Assembly: GCA_963783235.1 (NCBI GenBank)
Contig: CAWAMN010000001.1
Location: 1,736,001-1,800,000, forward strand
Direction: 5' to 3'
Source: Thiohalomonas sp963783235
GTDB lineage: Bacteria; Pseudomonadota; Gammaproteobacteria; Thiohalomonadales; Thiohalomonadaceae
Length of the DNA stretch: 64,000 nucleotides
Position numbers and translations under genes: made by a program. The first letter of the stretch is position 1; each line of letters begins with the position of its first letter. Below the pieces are notes generated by a model. That model was given only the letters and a program-made list of their open reading frames with translations, made no database searches and was not told the DNA's origin. This document shows positions 54,294 to 63,105 of the stretch, piece after piece.

Positions 54294-55586
54294 ATGAATC
54301 ATCACCTGTTCACCAAGCTGACGATCCACGAAGCCCAGCGCTACACCAGTGAACTGGAGCTGGCGCTGGAGACACATGCCCGCTGGCTGGACCAAATCAA
54401 TGAGACATTGCTGTTCCACCTCCAGCCCGATTCCCGCGATCTGGCCGAAGAACCGCACCGGCACTGTCAATTTGGCCGTTGGCATGGCGGCATTGACGAC
54501 TCGATAGTGCAGACGATGCCCGCTTTCGAAGCACTGGGCGCGACCCACCGCGACCTCCATGCCCTGGCACGGCGTCTTCTCATGCAAAGCAGCCATGGTG
54601 AACCGCTCTCTCAGTCCGATTACCGGAAGATGATGGAGAGCTCGGTCCGGCTGCGCGAGCTCATTATTCGTTTGCGGAGCGACTTCCGGCAGGACCTGCA
54701 CCTCGTTGCCAGACTCATGAGCAAGGTGTTCGATAACGCCACCGAGGGGGTCATGATCACGGGTCCGGATGGCCGGATCCTGCACGTCAATCGTGCCTTC
54801 ACGAAAACCACGGGGTACAGCGCCGAAGAGACCATCGGCGGGAATCCCAATCTTCTCTATTCAGGTCGGCACGACGACGCCTTCTACAAACGGATGTGGC
54901 AAAGCCTGTCGGATTCAGGTCACTGGGAGGGCGAGATCTGGAACCGTCGCAAGGATGGAACCATCTTTCTCGAATGGCTCTCCATTTCGGCAATTCGGGA
55001 CGACCTGGGCCGCGTGGTCAATTACGTGGGGATCTTTTCCGATATCACCAAAGAGCGGGAGAACGAACAGCGGCTCTATCAGCTGGCCCATTACGATGCC
55101 CTCACCGGCCTGCCCAACCGCATGCTGTTCGAGGATCGGGTCCGACAGGCGCTGCGCCACGCCCGCCGCAAAAATGAGCCGGTGGCCATCATGTTTCTCG
55201 ACCTCGATGGCTTCAAGTCGGTTAACGATTCCCTCGGCCACCACAGCGGTGACCTGCTGCTGAAGCAGGTCGCCGATCGGCTGCGCTCCTGCCTGCGCGG
55301 CTCGGATGCCGTAGGCCGGTTTGGCGGCGACGAATTCACGGTCGTTGCCCCGGACGTTTCCCTCGACGGTGCCCGGACTCTGGCGGAAAAGATCGTCCGC
55401 TCACTGGCCAAACCCTATGCGCTGGATGAGCAGGAGCGGCGGGTCACCGTCAGTATCGGTGTCAGCCGCTACCCCGAAGATGGCCGTGATCCCGAACGGT
55501 TGATCCGCCGTGCCGATACGGCCATGTACCACGCCAAGGATGCAGGCAAAAACGGTTATCAGATCTTCGAACCGGGGATGGAGTAG
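54294..55586 (+). CDS. CZB-PAS-GGDEF diguanylate cyclase
   Basis: 430 residues from the ATG at 54294. The N-terminal domain (about 10-120) has the CZB pattern, HCQFGRWHGG and ATHRDLHALARRLL, with His/Cys zinc ligands, as in zinc-controlled DgcZ. A PAS domain follows (about 140-255; VFDNATEGVMITGPDGRILH), then GGDEF (about 265-425) with RFGGDEFTVV and an RxxD inhibitory site (RGSD). No membrane segment. It probably senses zinc and a second signal and forms an opposing or paired unit with the upstream GGDEF-EAL protein. Confidence 0.92.
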   Translation: MNHHLFTKLTIHEAQRYTSELELALETHARWLDQINETLLFHLQPDSRDLAEEPHRHCQFGRWHGGIDDSIVQTMPAFEALGATHRDLHALARRLLMQSSHGEPLSQSDYRKMMESSVRLRELIIRLRSDFRQDLHLVARLMSKVFDNATEGVMITGPDGRILHVNRAFTKTTGYSAEETIGGNPNLLYSGRHDDAFYKRMWQSLSDSGHWEGEIWNRRKDGTIFLEWLSISAIRDDLGRVVNYVGIFSDITKERENEQRLYQLAHYDALTGLPNRMLFEDRVRQALRHARRKNEPVAIMFLDLDGFKSVNDSLGHHSGDLLLKQVADRLRSCLRGSDAVGRFGGDEFTVVAPDVSLDGARTLAEKIVRSLAKPYALDEQERRVTVSIGVSRYPEDGRDPERLIRRADTAMYHAKDAGKNGYQIFEPGME

Positions 55587-55684
55587 CACCGAAGCGAAAG
55601 TTGCGGCAGGACGAGACCTTTATTCCGAACGTTTGGTGGAAGCGCGCCGGGTTGCCCGCACTGCGAACGGCCCACCGAGACACT

Positions 55685-56149
55685 TCAGCGGTGGTAGGGA
55701 TGGCCTTTCAGAAGCGTCCAGGCCCGATAGAGCTGTTCGGCGACCACCACCCGGACGAGGGGATGCGGCAGGGTAAGGGGGAGAGAGACCAGCGCTGTTC
55801 GGCACGGCGGCTGATCTCCGGGTCGAGCCCTTCGGGCCCCCCCACCAGCAGGGCCAGATCGGCCTTCGCCGAGCCATTGGCCGAGGCGTTCCGACAACTG
55901 TTCGGTGCTCCAGGGCCGCCCCGTCACTTCCAGCGCAACGGTCAACGCTCCCTTGGGGATCGCTCCCGCCATCTTTTCACCCTCCTGGCGCCGGAGCCGA
56001 TCGATGTCGGCGTTCTTGGTGCGTTTGCCGAGGAGAATTTCATTGAGGTGCAGCGCGCATTCGGGAGGCAAACGGCGGGCATATTCCCGGAAGCCCTCAT
56101 CGACCCAGCCGGGCATGCGGGTCCCGGCGGCAATCAGGTGGATGCGCAT
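55685..56149 (-). CDS. rlmH: 23S rRNA pseudouridine-1915 methyltransferase RlmH, with two compensating frameshifts
   Basis: 154 residues, start MRIHLIAAGTRMPGWVDEGF, end PLTLPHPLVRVVVAEQLYRA then HPYHR: both match RlmH. The middle (SGPAGGGARRARPGDQPPCR) does not. In another frame the same DNA reads LALLVGGPEGLDPEISRRAE, the conserved SAM-binding GGPEG block. An indel near 55858-55863 and a missing base in the G run at 55777-55781 (minus-strand C run) explain both. As it reads, the SAM site is lost. RlmH methylates pseudouridine 1915 in helix 69. Confidence 0.9.
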   Translation of the reverse strand: MRIHLIAAGTRMPGWVDEGFREYARRLPPECALHLNEILLGKRTKNADIDRLRRQEGEKMAGAIPKGALTVALEVTGRPWSTEQLSERLGQWLGEGRSGPAGGGARRARPGDQPPCRTALVSLPLTLPHPLVRVVVAEQLYRAWTLLKGHPYHR

Positions 56150-56204
56150 GTTTCCGAGGCGGAACGCCATTCCAGGCTGTTCGGGAGCGGTTCTACCGGG
56201 TGAC

Positions 56205-57193
56205 CGCGAGCTGCGCTCGCTTTCGGCCAGAGGGCTGGCCTCCTACAAGGCTCAGACCCGGCGGAGGCTCTACTCCGGTAGGAGGCCACCCCGTGGCCGA
56301 AAACGGCGAAGCCGTCATCGGGCATGGAAATTCTACTCCGGCAGGGACCCAACCCGCGTCCGAAAACCGCCGAAGACCCGCGAGCTTTGCTCGCATTCGG
56401 CCAGAGGGCTGGCCTCCTACAAGTGTCAGACCCGGCGGAGGTTCTACTCCGGTAGGAGGCCACCCCGTGGCCGAAAACGGCGAAGCCGTCATCGGGCATG
56501 GAGGTTCTACTCCGGCGGGTGCCCACCCCGTATCCGAAAACCGCCGAAGACCCGCGAGCTGCGCTCGCATTCGGCCAGAGGGCTGGCCTCCTGCAAGTGT
56601 CAGACCCGGCGGAGGCTCTACTCCGGTAGGAGGCCACCCCGTGGCCGAAAACGGCGAAGCCGTCATCGGGCATGGAGGTTCTACTCCGGCAGGGGCCCAA
56701 CCCGAGTCCTACAACCGCTGAAGACCCGCGAGCTGCGCTCGCTTTCGGCCAGAGGGCTGGCCTCCTACAAGTGTCAGACCCGGCGGAGGCTCTACTCCGG
56801 TAGGAGGCCACCCTGTGGCCGAAAACGGCGAAGCCGTCATCGGGCATGGAGGTTCTACTCCGGCGGGGGCCCAACCCGTGTCCGAAAACCGCTGACGACC
56901 CGCGAGCTGCGCTCGCTTTCGGCCAGAGGGCTGGCCTCCTACAAGGGTCAGACCCGGCGGAGGCTCTACTCCGGTAGGAGGCCACCCCGTGGCCGAAAAC
57001 GGCGAAGCCGTCATCGGGCATGGAGGTTCTACTCCGGCAGGGGCCCAACCCGAGTCCTACAACCGCTGAAGACCCGCGAGCTGCGCTCGCTTTCGGCCAG
57101 AGGGCTGGCCTCCTACAAGGGTCAGACCCGGCGGAGGCTCTACTCCGGTAGGAGGCCACCCCGTGGCCGAAAACGGCGAAGCCGTCATCGGGC
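56205..57193. repeat. REP/BIME-type array B: six modules
   Basis: Six units of about 175 bases. Each has CGCGAGCTGCGCTCGCTTTC, GGCCAGAGGGCTGGCCTCCT, then CAGACCCGGCGGAGGCTCTA, GTAGGAGGCCACCCCGTGGC, AACGGCGAAGCCGTCATCGG and CATGGAGGTTCTACTCCGGC. TAGGAGGCCA heads occur in both orientations, as in paired REPs. Stop-free frames run through the whole array because the unit is uniform; they are not genes. The array separates rsfS from rlmH, normally adjacent genes. Confidence 0.88.
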
Positions 57194-57221
57194 TGACCTC
57201 TCACGACAAGGGACAGCCCTT

Positions 57222-57572
57222 TCACTCGGCTTCCTTGCCTCCGCGCGGGGCATCATCGCCCCAGAGCTTTTCAAGATTGTAGAAATCCCGGGTCTCGGGA
57301 AGCATCAGATGGACCACAATGTCACCGAGGTCGACCAGCACCCAGCCACCGGCCGGATCCCCTTCCACGCCGAGGGGTTTCACCCCTTTCTCCTTCACTT
57401 TTTCCACCACAATGTTGGCCAGAGCCTTCACCTGCCGGCTGGAGGTGCCGGCGGCGATAACCAGAATATCGGTGACGCTGGTCTTCTCCCGCACATCCAG
57501 TACCGTAATATCGGTACCTTTGCGGTCTTCCAGAGCATCCACCACCAGAGCTTTCAATTCGTCTGCCTTCAT
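57222..57572 (-). CDS. rsfS: Ribosome silencing factor RsfS
   Basis: 116 residues. The family pattern is LKALVVDALEDRKGTDITVL, VTDILVIAAGTSSRQVKALA, GVEGDPAGGWVLVDLGDIVV and YNLEKLWG. It binds L14 and blocks subunit joining in starvation. AGAGGA lies just before two ATGs at 57575 and 57572; I chose the second for spacing. Follows nadD by seven bases. Confidence 0.95.
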   Translation of the reverse strand: MKADELKALVVDALEDRKGTDITVLDVREKTSVTDILVIAAGTSSRQVKALANIVVEKVKEKGVKPLGVEGDPAGGWVLVDLGDIVVHLMLPETRDFYNLEKLWGDDAPRGGKEAE

Positions 57573-57579
57573 CATTCCT

Positions 57580-58221
57580 CTATCGGTAAAGTTGGTCTTT
57601 CTCAATCATGTGCCAAACGGCATCCGGGATCAGGTAGCGTGCGCTGTGACCTTCTCTTATTAACCGGCGGATGGCGGTTGCAGAGATCGCCAGGGGAGTA
57701 ACGGCCTGCAGGATAATGCTCCCGGCGGGCTGTGTCCGCAGAACTGAGGGGCCGGCCTGGCGCTCTTCGAGCAACCGAACTGCCGTCTGTTCCGCACCTT
57801 CGGCATCATCGAGATGCCATCCCGGACGGTGTGCCACCACGACATGGGCCAACTCCAGGATCCTCTCCCAACGGTGCCAGCGCGGTAATCCGAGAAAGGC
57901 ATCCAGCCCGAGCAGGAGTGACAGTGATACCTCTCCCATCTCGTCGCGGAGCGACTGCAGTGTATCGACCATGTACGAGGGGCCCTCCCTGCGAAGCTCC
58001 CTCTCGTCGATGACGAAACCGGGTTGGTCTGAAGCGGCCGCCCGCACCATCGAAAGACGCTGCTTCGGCTCCACGCCCGGTTCGCCCCGGTGAGGCGGGA
58101 CCGAGGCGGGCACCAGTCTCAGTTCATCGAGAGCCAAGGCCTCATGAAGTTCCAGTGCAGCCCGCAGATGGCCGAAATGGATCGGGTCGAACGTTCCTCC
58201 GAAAACACCGACACGTCTCAT
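57580..58221 (-). CDS. nadD: Nicotinate-nucleotide adenylyltransferase NadD
   Basis: 213 residues. Nucleotidyltransferase motifs are GVFGGTFDPIHFGHLRAALE near the start and ISATAIRRLIREG near the end, with LLLGLDAFLGLPRWHRWERI between. It makes deamido-NAD in NAD synthesis. Its ATG overlaps the stop of the fimV-like gene by ATGA, so the two are translationally coupled. Confidence 0.95.
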   Translation of the reverse strand: MRRVGVFGGTFDPIHFGHLRAALELHEALALDELRLVPASVPPHRGEPGVEPKQRLSMVRAAASDQPGFVIDERELRREGPSYMVDTLQSLRDEMGEVSLSLLLGLDAFLGLPRWHRWERILELAHVVVAHRPGWHLDDAEGAEQTAVRLLEERQAGPSVLRTQPAGSIILQAVTPLAISATAIRRLIREGHSARYLIPDAVWHMIEKDQLYR

Positions 58222-59573
58222 CGCAGATCCGGTACCGGCATTCGCCAGATGTAAACGGCCACACCACCGGCCAGGGACGTGAGCAGCACTGCAAAGAAAA
58301 TCTCCCAGAACACCCGGTCGATACCCCATATCTCCCGACCGCCCGGCAGCGATGAGCGCACCTCTATCGAAACCGGAGTCTGAAGGGGCTCCGCGGATGT
58401 TTCGGGCGCTTCAAGGGATGGCCCAGCCGGTGAGCGGCCCACTTCGGAAACCGTGCCTCGTTCACCCTCTACGGCAAGCACCTGCTTCGCCACTTTTTGC
58501 ATTTCCGTCTCCAGCGCCTCCAGCTTAGTGCGCAGCTCTTCGTTGCGCCCCTCCATCTCGCGGGAGTACTCGCGAACTTTCTCAAGCCTGGCCACCCACT
58601 CCCCCGGAAGTGCGGCGGCAGCATCGCGCGGTGGCATTAACAACTCGAGCGCAGCTTCACGCGTCTCGGGTGCGCTCGACGAGGCCTCCGCTTCCGGCTC
58701 CGGGGCGCTTTGCGCCGGAGGTGATTCGGCGTTTACCTGCGGCTCTGGAGGTGCCTGAACCGGAGCCGGCTCGACTGAAGCCGAGGTTTTGGTTTCCTTG
58801 GTCGTCTCGGGCCTGGGGGTCGCTTGCGGTTTGACCGTCCGAACCAAAGAGGAATTGCTGCCCCGTTTCCAATCCTGATACTGCCGAATGACTTCCTGCC
58901 GGGCACGTACCGAACTCACCTTTTCCAGTTCCGATCGCTCTGGCACCCGCAGCCGGGCCCCGGCCATGAGATTGTTCATGTTATGGCCAAAGAAGGCATC
59001 GGGGTTAGCCCGGTAGAGACCCAGCATCATAACCCGGGTATTTGTGCCCTTCGGCTTTGCCACCCGTTCGGCGATCGCGCCGAGAGTGTCCCCCGAATGC
59101 ACCACCACGACATCCGTGGGCTCGGGCAAAGAATCTGGCGCAGCGGTGTTCGCCGGCGCCGGTGAGGTTTGCCCGGCCAGCGGAGGGCTGGCGACCACCG
59201 GGTCGAGAAGGAGCGCATAGTCCTTCAGCAGCCGCCCCCCCCGCCAGCGCAGCTCGACCAAAAACGCCAGGGCCGGTTCGTGGATCGGGGCGCGGCTGGT
59301 GATGGCGAGTCGGGCCGTCGCCTGGCGGCGCTCGACCGTTATTTCCATCCTCTCCAACGCGGCGAGCCAACGCAAACCATGGCTGCGGTACTGCTCCGGC
59401 TTGCCGAGGGAGACATGGACACCTTCCGGGAAATCGCCATTAAAGGAGATGGTTGCCTTGAGTGGCTCTCCGAGAGACGAGTGCACCTGCAACTCACCGA
59501 GGCCCACTGCCTGCACCGCCGATGCACCCAACAGAAGTAGAGCCCAAAGCGCGGCAGCCGTGATGGCCTTCAT
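58218..59573 (-). CDS. FimV/HubP-like LysM protein, short form
   Basis: 451 residues. A signal peptide (ITAAALWALLLLGASAVQA) is followed by the FimV N-terminal domain (VGLGELQVHSSLGEPLKATI), a LysM domain (about 150-215; DVVVVHSGDTLGAIAERV), a Pro/Glu-rich linker, a coiled coil (about 330-365) and a membrane segment near the C-terminus (EIFFAVLLTSLAGGVAVYIW). Full FimV/HubP proteins are much longer and carry a cytoplasmic TPR part, which is absent here. These proteins organise the cell pole. The coupling to nadD is notable. Confidence 0.88.
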   Translation of the reverse strand: MKAITAAALWALLLLGASAVQAVGLGELQVHSSLGEPLKATISFNGDFPEGVHVSLGKPEQYRSHGLRWLAALERMEITVERRQATARLAITSRAPIHEPALAFLVELRWRGGRLLKDYALLLDPVVASPPLAGQTSPAPANTAAPDSLPEPTDVVVVHSGDTLGAIAERVAKPKGTNTRVMMLGLYRANPDAFFGHNMNNLMAGARLRVPERSELEKVSSVRARQEVIRQYQDWKRGSNSSLVRTVKPQATPRPETTKETKTSASVEPAPVQAPPEPQVNAESPPAQSAPEPEAEASSSAPETREAALELLMPPRDAAAALPGEWVARLEKVREYSREMEGRNEELRTKLEALETEMQKVAKQVLAVEGERGTVSEVGRSPAGPSLEAPETSAEPLQTPVSIEVRSSLPGGREIWGIDRVFWEIFFAVLLTSLAGGVAVYIWRMPVPDLR

Positions 59574-59611
59574 GGCCCGCTCCTCTCGTGAGAGCCGAAG
59601 GAACCTCTAAT

Positions 59612-60868
59612 CTACAGGCGAATGTGCCCATCTCCAATGACTATGTACTTCTGTGACGTCAGCCCCTCCAAACCGACCGGGCCGCGGGCATGGATTTTGT
59701 CCGTGCTGATACCGATTTCGGCACCAAGGCCGTATTCGAAACCATCCGCAAAACGGGTCGAGGCATTGACCATCACGGAGCTGGAATTCACTTCGGCCAG
59801 AAAGCGCCGTGCGCGTCCGATGTTCTCGGTCAGGATCGATTCGGTATGGCCGGAGCTGTGGCGATGGATGTGCTCGATGGCATCATCCAGGTGGCGCACG
59901 ATGCGAATCGAAAGGATGGGGGCGAGGTATTCGGCGTCCCAGTCTTCTTCGGTCGCTGCAACAATGTCCGAGAGGATAGTGCGGGTCGCAGCGCAGCCTC
60001 GCAGCTCCACGCCCTTTTCCTTGAACATGGCGCCGAGCTCCGGCAGCACGTCGGCGGCAATATCATCGGCCACCAGCAGCGTCTCCATCGTATTGCAGGT
60101 GCCATAGCGCTGCGTCTTGGCGTTGAAGGCGACCTGAATGGCCTTATCCCGATCCGCCTGGTCGTCGATGTAGACGTGACAGACGCCATGCAGGTGTTTG
60201 ATGACCGGCACCCGCGCCTCGGCGGTGATCCGCTCGATAAGACCCTTGCCGCCCCGGGGCACGATGACATCCACGTACTCGGGCATGGTGATCAGCTCGC
60301 CGACCGCGGCCCGGTCGGTGGTCTTCACCACCTGGACGGCATCGCGGGGCAGCCCTGCCTTTTCCAGTCCGTCATGAATGCAGGCGGCGACGGCCTGATT
60401 GGAGTGCTCCGCCTCGGAACCGCCGCGCAGAATGGCTGCGTTGCCGGATTTCAGGCAGAGCGCAGCGGCGTCGGCTGTCACATTGGGACGCGATTCGTAA
60501 ATGATGCCGATAACGCCCAACGGAACCCGCATTTTGCCCACCTGAATCCCCGAAGGACGATAGGTCATATCGGCGATCTCACCGACCGGGTCCGGCAGTG
60601 CAGCAATCTGCCGAAGCCCCTCGGCCATTCCGGCGATCCGCTCATCGTTGAGCTCGAGCCGATCCAGCAGCGCCGCATCGAGGCCGCGCTCCTCTCCCGC
60701 TTGCAGATCCCTTTTATTTGCTTCCAGCAACTGCGGCCGCTGCGCCTCAATGGCATCGGCGATAGCGTTCAGCGCCGCATTCTTGGCATTGGTACCCGCA
60801 CGGGCGGTTGCCCGGGAGGCGGCCCTCGCCTGCTGGCCCACCTGTTGCATGTATTGTTTGACGTCCAT
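59612..60868 (-). CDS. proA: Gamma-glutamyl phosphate reductase ProA
   Basis: 418 residues from the ATG at 60868, with AGAGGT upstream. Aldehyde-dehydrogenase-like fold; catalytic Cys in AQRYGTCNTMETLLV, with LPDPVGEIADMTYRPSGIQV, GVIGIIYESRPNVTADAAAL and GPVGLEGLTSQKYIV. Second step of proline synthesis. A longer frame continues upstream into REP array C but is repeat-encoded and not used. proB is not in the window. Confidence 0.96.
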   Translation of the reverse strand: MDVKQYMQQVGQQARAASRATARAGTNAKNAALNAIADAIEAQRPQLLEANKRDLQAGEERGLDAALLDRLELNDERIAGMAEGLRQIAALPDPVGEIADMTYRPSGIQVGKMRVPLGVIGIIYESRPNVTADAAALCLKSGNAAILRGGSEAEHSNQAVAACIHDGLEKAGLPRDAVQVVKTTDRAAVGELITMPEYVDVIVPRGGKGLIERITAEARVPVIKHLHGVCHVYIDDQADRDKAIQVAFNAKTQRYGTCNTMETLLVADDIAADVLPELGAMFKEKGVELRGCAATRTILSDIVAATEEDWDAEYLAPILSIRIVRHLDDAIEHIHRHSSGHTESILTENIGRARRFLAEVNSSSVMVNASTRFADGFEYGLGAEIGISTDKIHARGPVGLEGLTSQKYIVIGDGHIRL

Positions 60869-60945
60869 CGATACCTCTGTGTCTGGAAACAGATAGCAAT
60901 TCAGGGCTGCGCCGGGGCGCCCACGGGGTCGAACCGTCGGCTCCA

Positions 60946-62072
60946 CACCCCTTTGTAGGAGCCCAGCCCCCTGGGCGAACATGGCCCGAAGGGCCATCAA
61001 ATTCCGCAACCACTCAAAGCCATGCCCAAGACGGCTTCGCCGTTTTCGCCCACAGGGTGGGCTCCTACCAGAGCCTCCGCCGGACCTGACTCCTGTAGGA
61101 GCCCAGCCCTCTGGGCGAACATGGCCCGAAAGGCCATCAAATTCCTCAGCCACTCAAAGCCAAGCCCAAGACGGCTTCGCCGTTTTCGCCCACAGGGTGG
61201 GCTCCTACCAGAGCCTCCGCCGGACCCGACGCCCGTAGGAGCCCAGCCCCCTGGGCGAACATGGCCCGAAGGGCCATCAAATGCCGCGGCCACTCAAAGC
61301 CATGCCCAAGACGGCTCCGCCGTTTCGCCCACGGGGTGGGCTCCTACCGGGCTAGAGCCTCCGCTGGACCCGACTCCTGTAGGAGCCCAGCTTGCCGGGC
61401 GAACATGGCCCGAAGGGCCATCAAATTCCTCAGCCACTCAAAGCCAAGCCCAAGACGGCTTCGCCGTTTTCGCCCACGGGGTGGGCTCCTACCGGGCTAG
61501 AGCCTCCGCCGGACCCGACTCCTGTAGGAGCCCAGCCCTCTGGGCGAACATGGCCCGAAGGGCCATCAAATTCCGCAGCCACTCAAAGCCAAGCCCAAGA
61601 CGGCTCCGCCGTTTTCGCCCACGGGGTGGGCTCCTACCGGGCTAGAGCCTCCGCCGGACCTGACTCCTGTAGGAGCCCAGCCCTCTGGGCGAACATGGCC
61701 CGAAAGGCCATCAAATTCCTCAGCCACTCAAAGCCAAGCCCAAGACGGCTCCGCCGTTTTCGCCCACGGGGTGGGCTCCTACCAGAGCCTCCGCTGGACC
61801 CGACTCCTGTAGGAGCCCAGCCCTCTGGGCGAACATGGCCCGAAGGGCCATCAAATTCCGCAGCCACTCAAAGCCAAGCCCAAGACGGCTCCGCCGTTTT
61901 CGCCCACGGGGTGGGCTCCTACCGGGCTAGAGCCTCCGCCGGACCCGACTCCTGTAGGAGCCCAGCCCTCTGGGCGAACATGGCCCGAAGGGCCATCAAA
62001 TTCCGCAGCCACTCAAAGCCAAGCCCAAGACGGCTCCGCCGTTTTCGCCCACGGGGTGGGCTCCTACTGGCA
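60946..62072. repeat. REP/BIME-type array C: eight modules
   Basis: Eight units at 137-146-base spacing. Each begins with GTAGGAGCCCAGCCCTCTGG (then GCGAA), continues CATGGCCCGAAGGGCCATCA and AGACGGCTCCGCCGTTTTCG, and ends in the inverse head CCCACGGGGTGGGCTCCTAC. Units near the proA side start CCAGCCCC, the others CCAGCCCT, and the linker varies (CCGGGCTAGAGCCTCCGC or CAGAGCCTCCGC). It fills the 1.2 kb between proA and holA; no gene is hidden there. Confidence 0.9.
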
Positions 62073-62091
62073 TAGACCCTCTGCGGGCAAC

Positions 62092-63105
62092 CTAAACAAT
62101 CCTAACCCCCGCCACCAGCAGGGCCAATTGTACCAATTCGTCCCAGGCGTTACCCGGTTCGGCGCCCTTGATGGTGCGGTCGACGCGGCCGGCACGGGCC
62201 AGGAATGCCTCCCAGCGCCCCGCCTTGTGGCGCTCCAGGGCGCTGCGGACCGCTGCTTGCCGTTTCGGCCAGACACGGTTCTGACGTATGACCTGATCGG
62301 GAGCTGCCCCCTGCGCCACACCGGCGGCCATCCCCGCCAGACTGCGTATTTCGCGGGCCAGGGCCCAGAGGATTAGGACGGGCTCCACGCCTTCGCCACG
62401 CACCCCATCGAGAATACGGGCGGTACGTGCCGCATCGCCGGACAGCGCCGTGTCCACCAGTTCGAAGATATCGAACCGGCTGCTGTCCGCCACCGCCAGC
62501 GCCACTTCGCCCGGGTCAATGGCGCCTTCACCGAAGATCAGATGCAGCTTGTCCACCTCCTGGGCAGCGGCGAGCATGTTGCCCTCCACTTTGTCGGCCA
62601 GGAGCCGGACGACTTCAGGCTGGGATTCGAGCCCACGGGAACGCATGCGCTGGGCGATCCAGCCCGGCAGCTCTTTCTGGCCCACCGGCCAGACCTGAAT
62701 AACGGCCCCCGCCGCCTCCAGGGCCTTGAACCACTTGGTTTGCTGCTGTCGTTTGTCGAGACGCGGCAGGCTGACCAGCAGGATATTGTCTTCCGGGGGC
62801 CGTTCGGCATAGGCGCTCAGTGCCTTGCCGCCGGCATCTCCGGGTTTGCCGCCGGGGACGCGGAGATCCAGAACGCGCCGTTCGGCAAACAGGGAAAGGG
62901 CATCCGCGGCGGCGGAGAGCGAACCCCAATCGAATCCCGTCTCGGCGTGCATCACTTCGCGCTCGGCAAAGCCCTGCGTACGGGCCGCCTGGCGGACCGC
63001 GTCGGCCGCTTCACCCGCCTGCAGCGGCTCGTCGCCGCTAATCACGTAGATAGGCAGCAGTGGACTGCGAAGGTGTCCGGCCAGTTGTTCGGGGCGCAGC
63101 CTCAT
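62092..63105 (-). CDS. holA: DNA polymerase III delta subunit HolA
   Basis: 337 residues. The family blocks LPIYVISGDEPLQAGEAADA, DILLVSLPRLDKR-like NILLVSLPRLDKRQQQTKW, AVADSSRFDIFELVDTALSG and PVLILWALAREIRSLAGM are present. It opens the beta clamp within the clamp loader. It overlaps lptE by four bases (ATGA), the usual lptE-holA pairing. Confidence 0.95.
   Translation of the reverse strand: MRLRPEQLAGHLRSPLLPIYVISGDEPLQAGEAADAVRQAARTQGFAEREVMHAETGFDWGSLSAAADALSLFAERRVLDLRVPGGKPGDAGGKALSAYAERPPEDNILLVSLPRLDKRQQQTKWFKALEAAGAVIQVWPVGQKELPGWIAQRMRSRGLESQPEVVRLLADKVEGNMLAAAQEVDKLHLIFGEGAIDPGEVALAVADSSRFDIFELVDTALSGDAARTARILDGVRGEGVEPVLILWALAREIRSLAGMAAGVAQGAAPDQVIRQNRVWPKRQAAVRSALERHKAGRWEAFLARAGRVDRTIKGAEPGNAWDELVQLALLVAGVRIV

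Noticed and set aside
55905..57701. Long plus- and minus-strand reading frames (up to about 600 codons) of repetitive Arg/Pro/Gly-rich protein across array B
   Set aside because: They are produced by the uniform REP unit, run on both strands, have no ribosome site, and overlap rsfS and rlmH.
61022..62075. Repetitive open frames across array C, and a long upstream extension of proA
   Set aside because: Repeat-encoded in several frames; ProA homology starts at 60868 with its own ribosome site.
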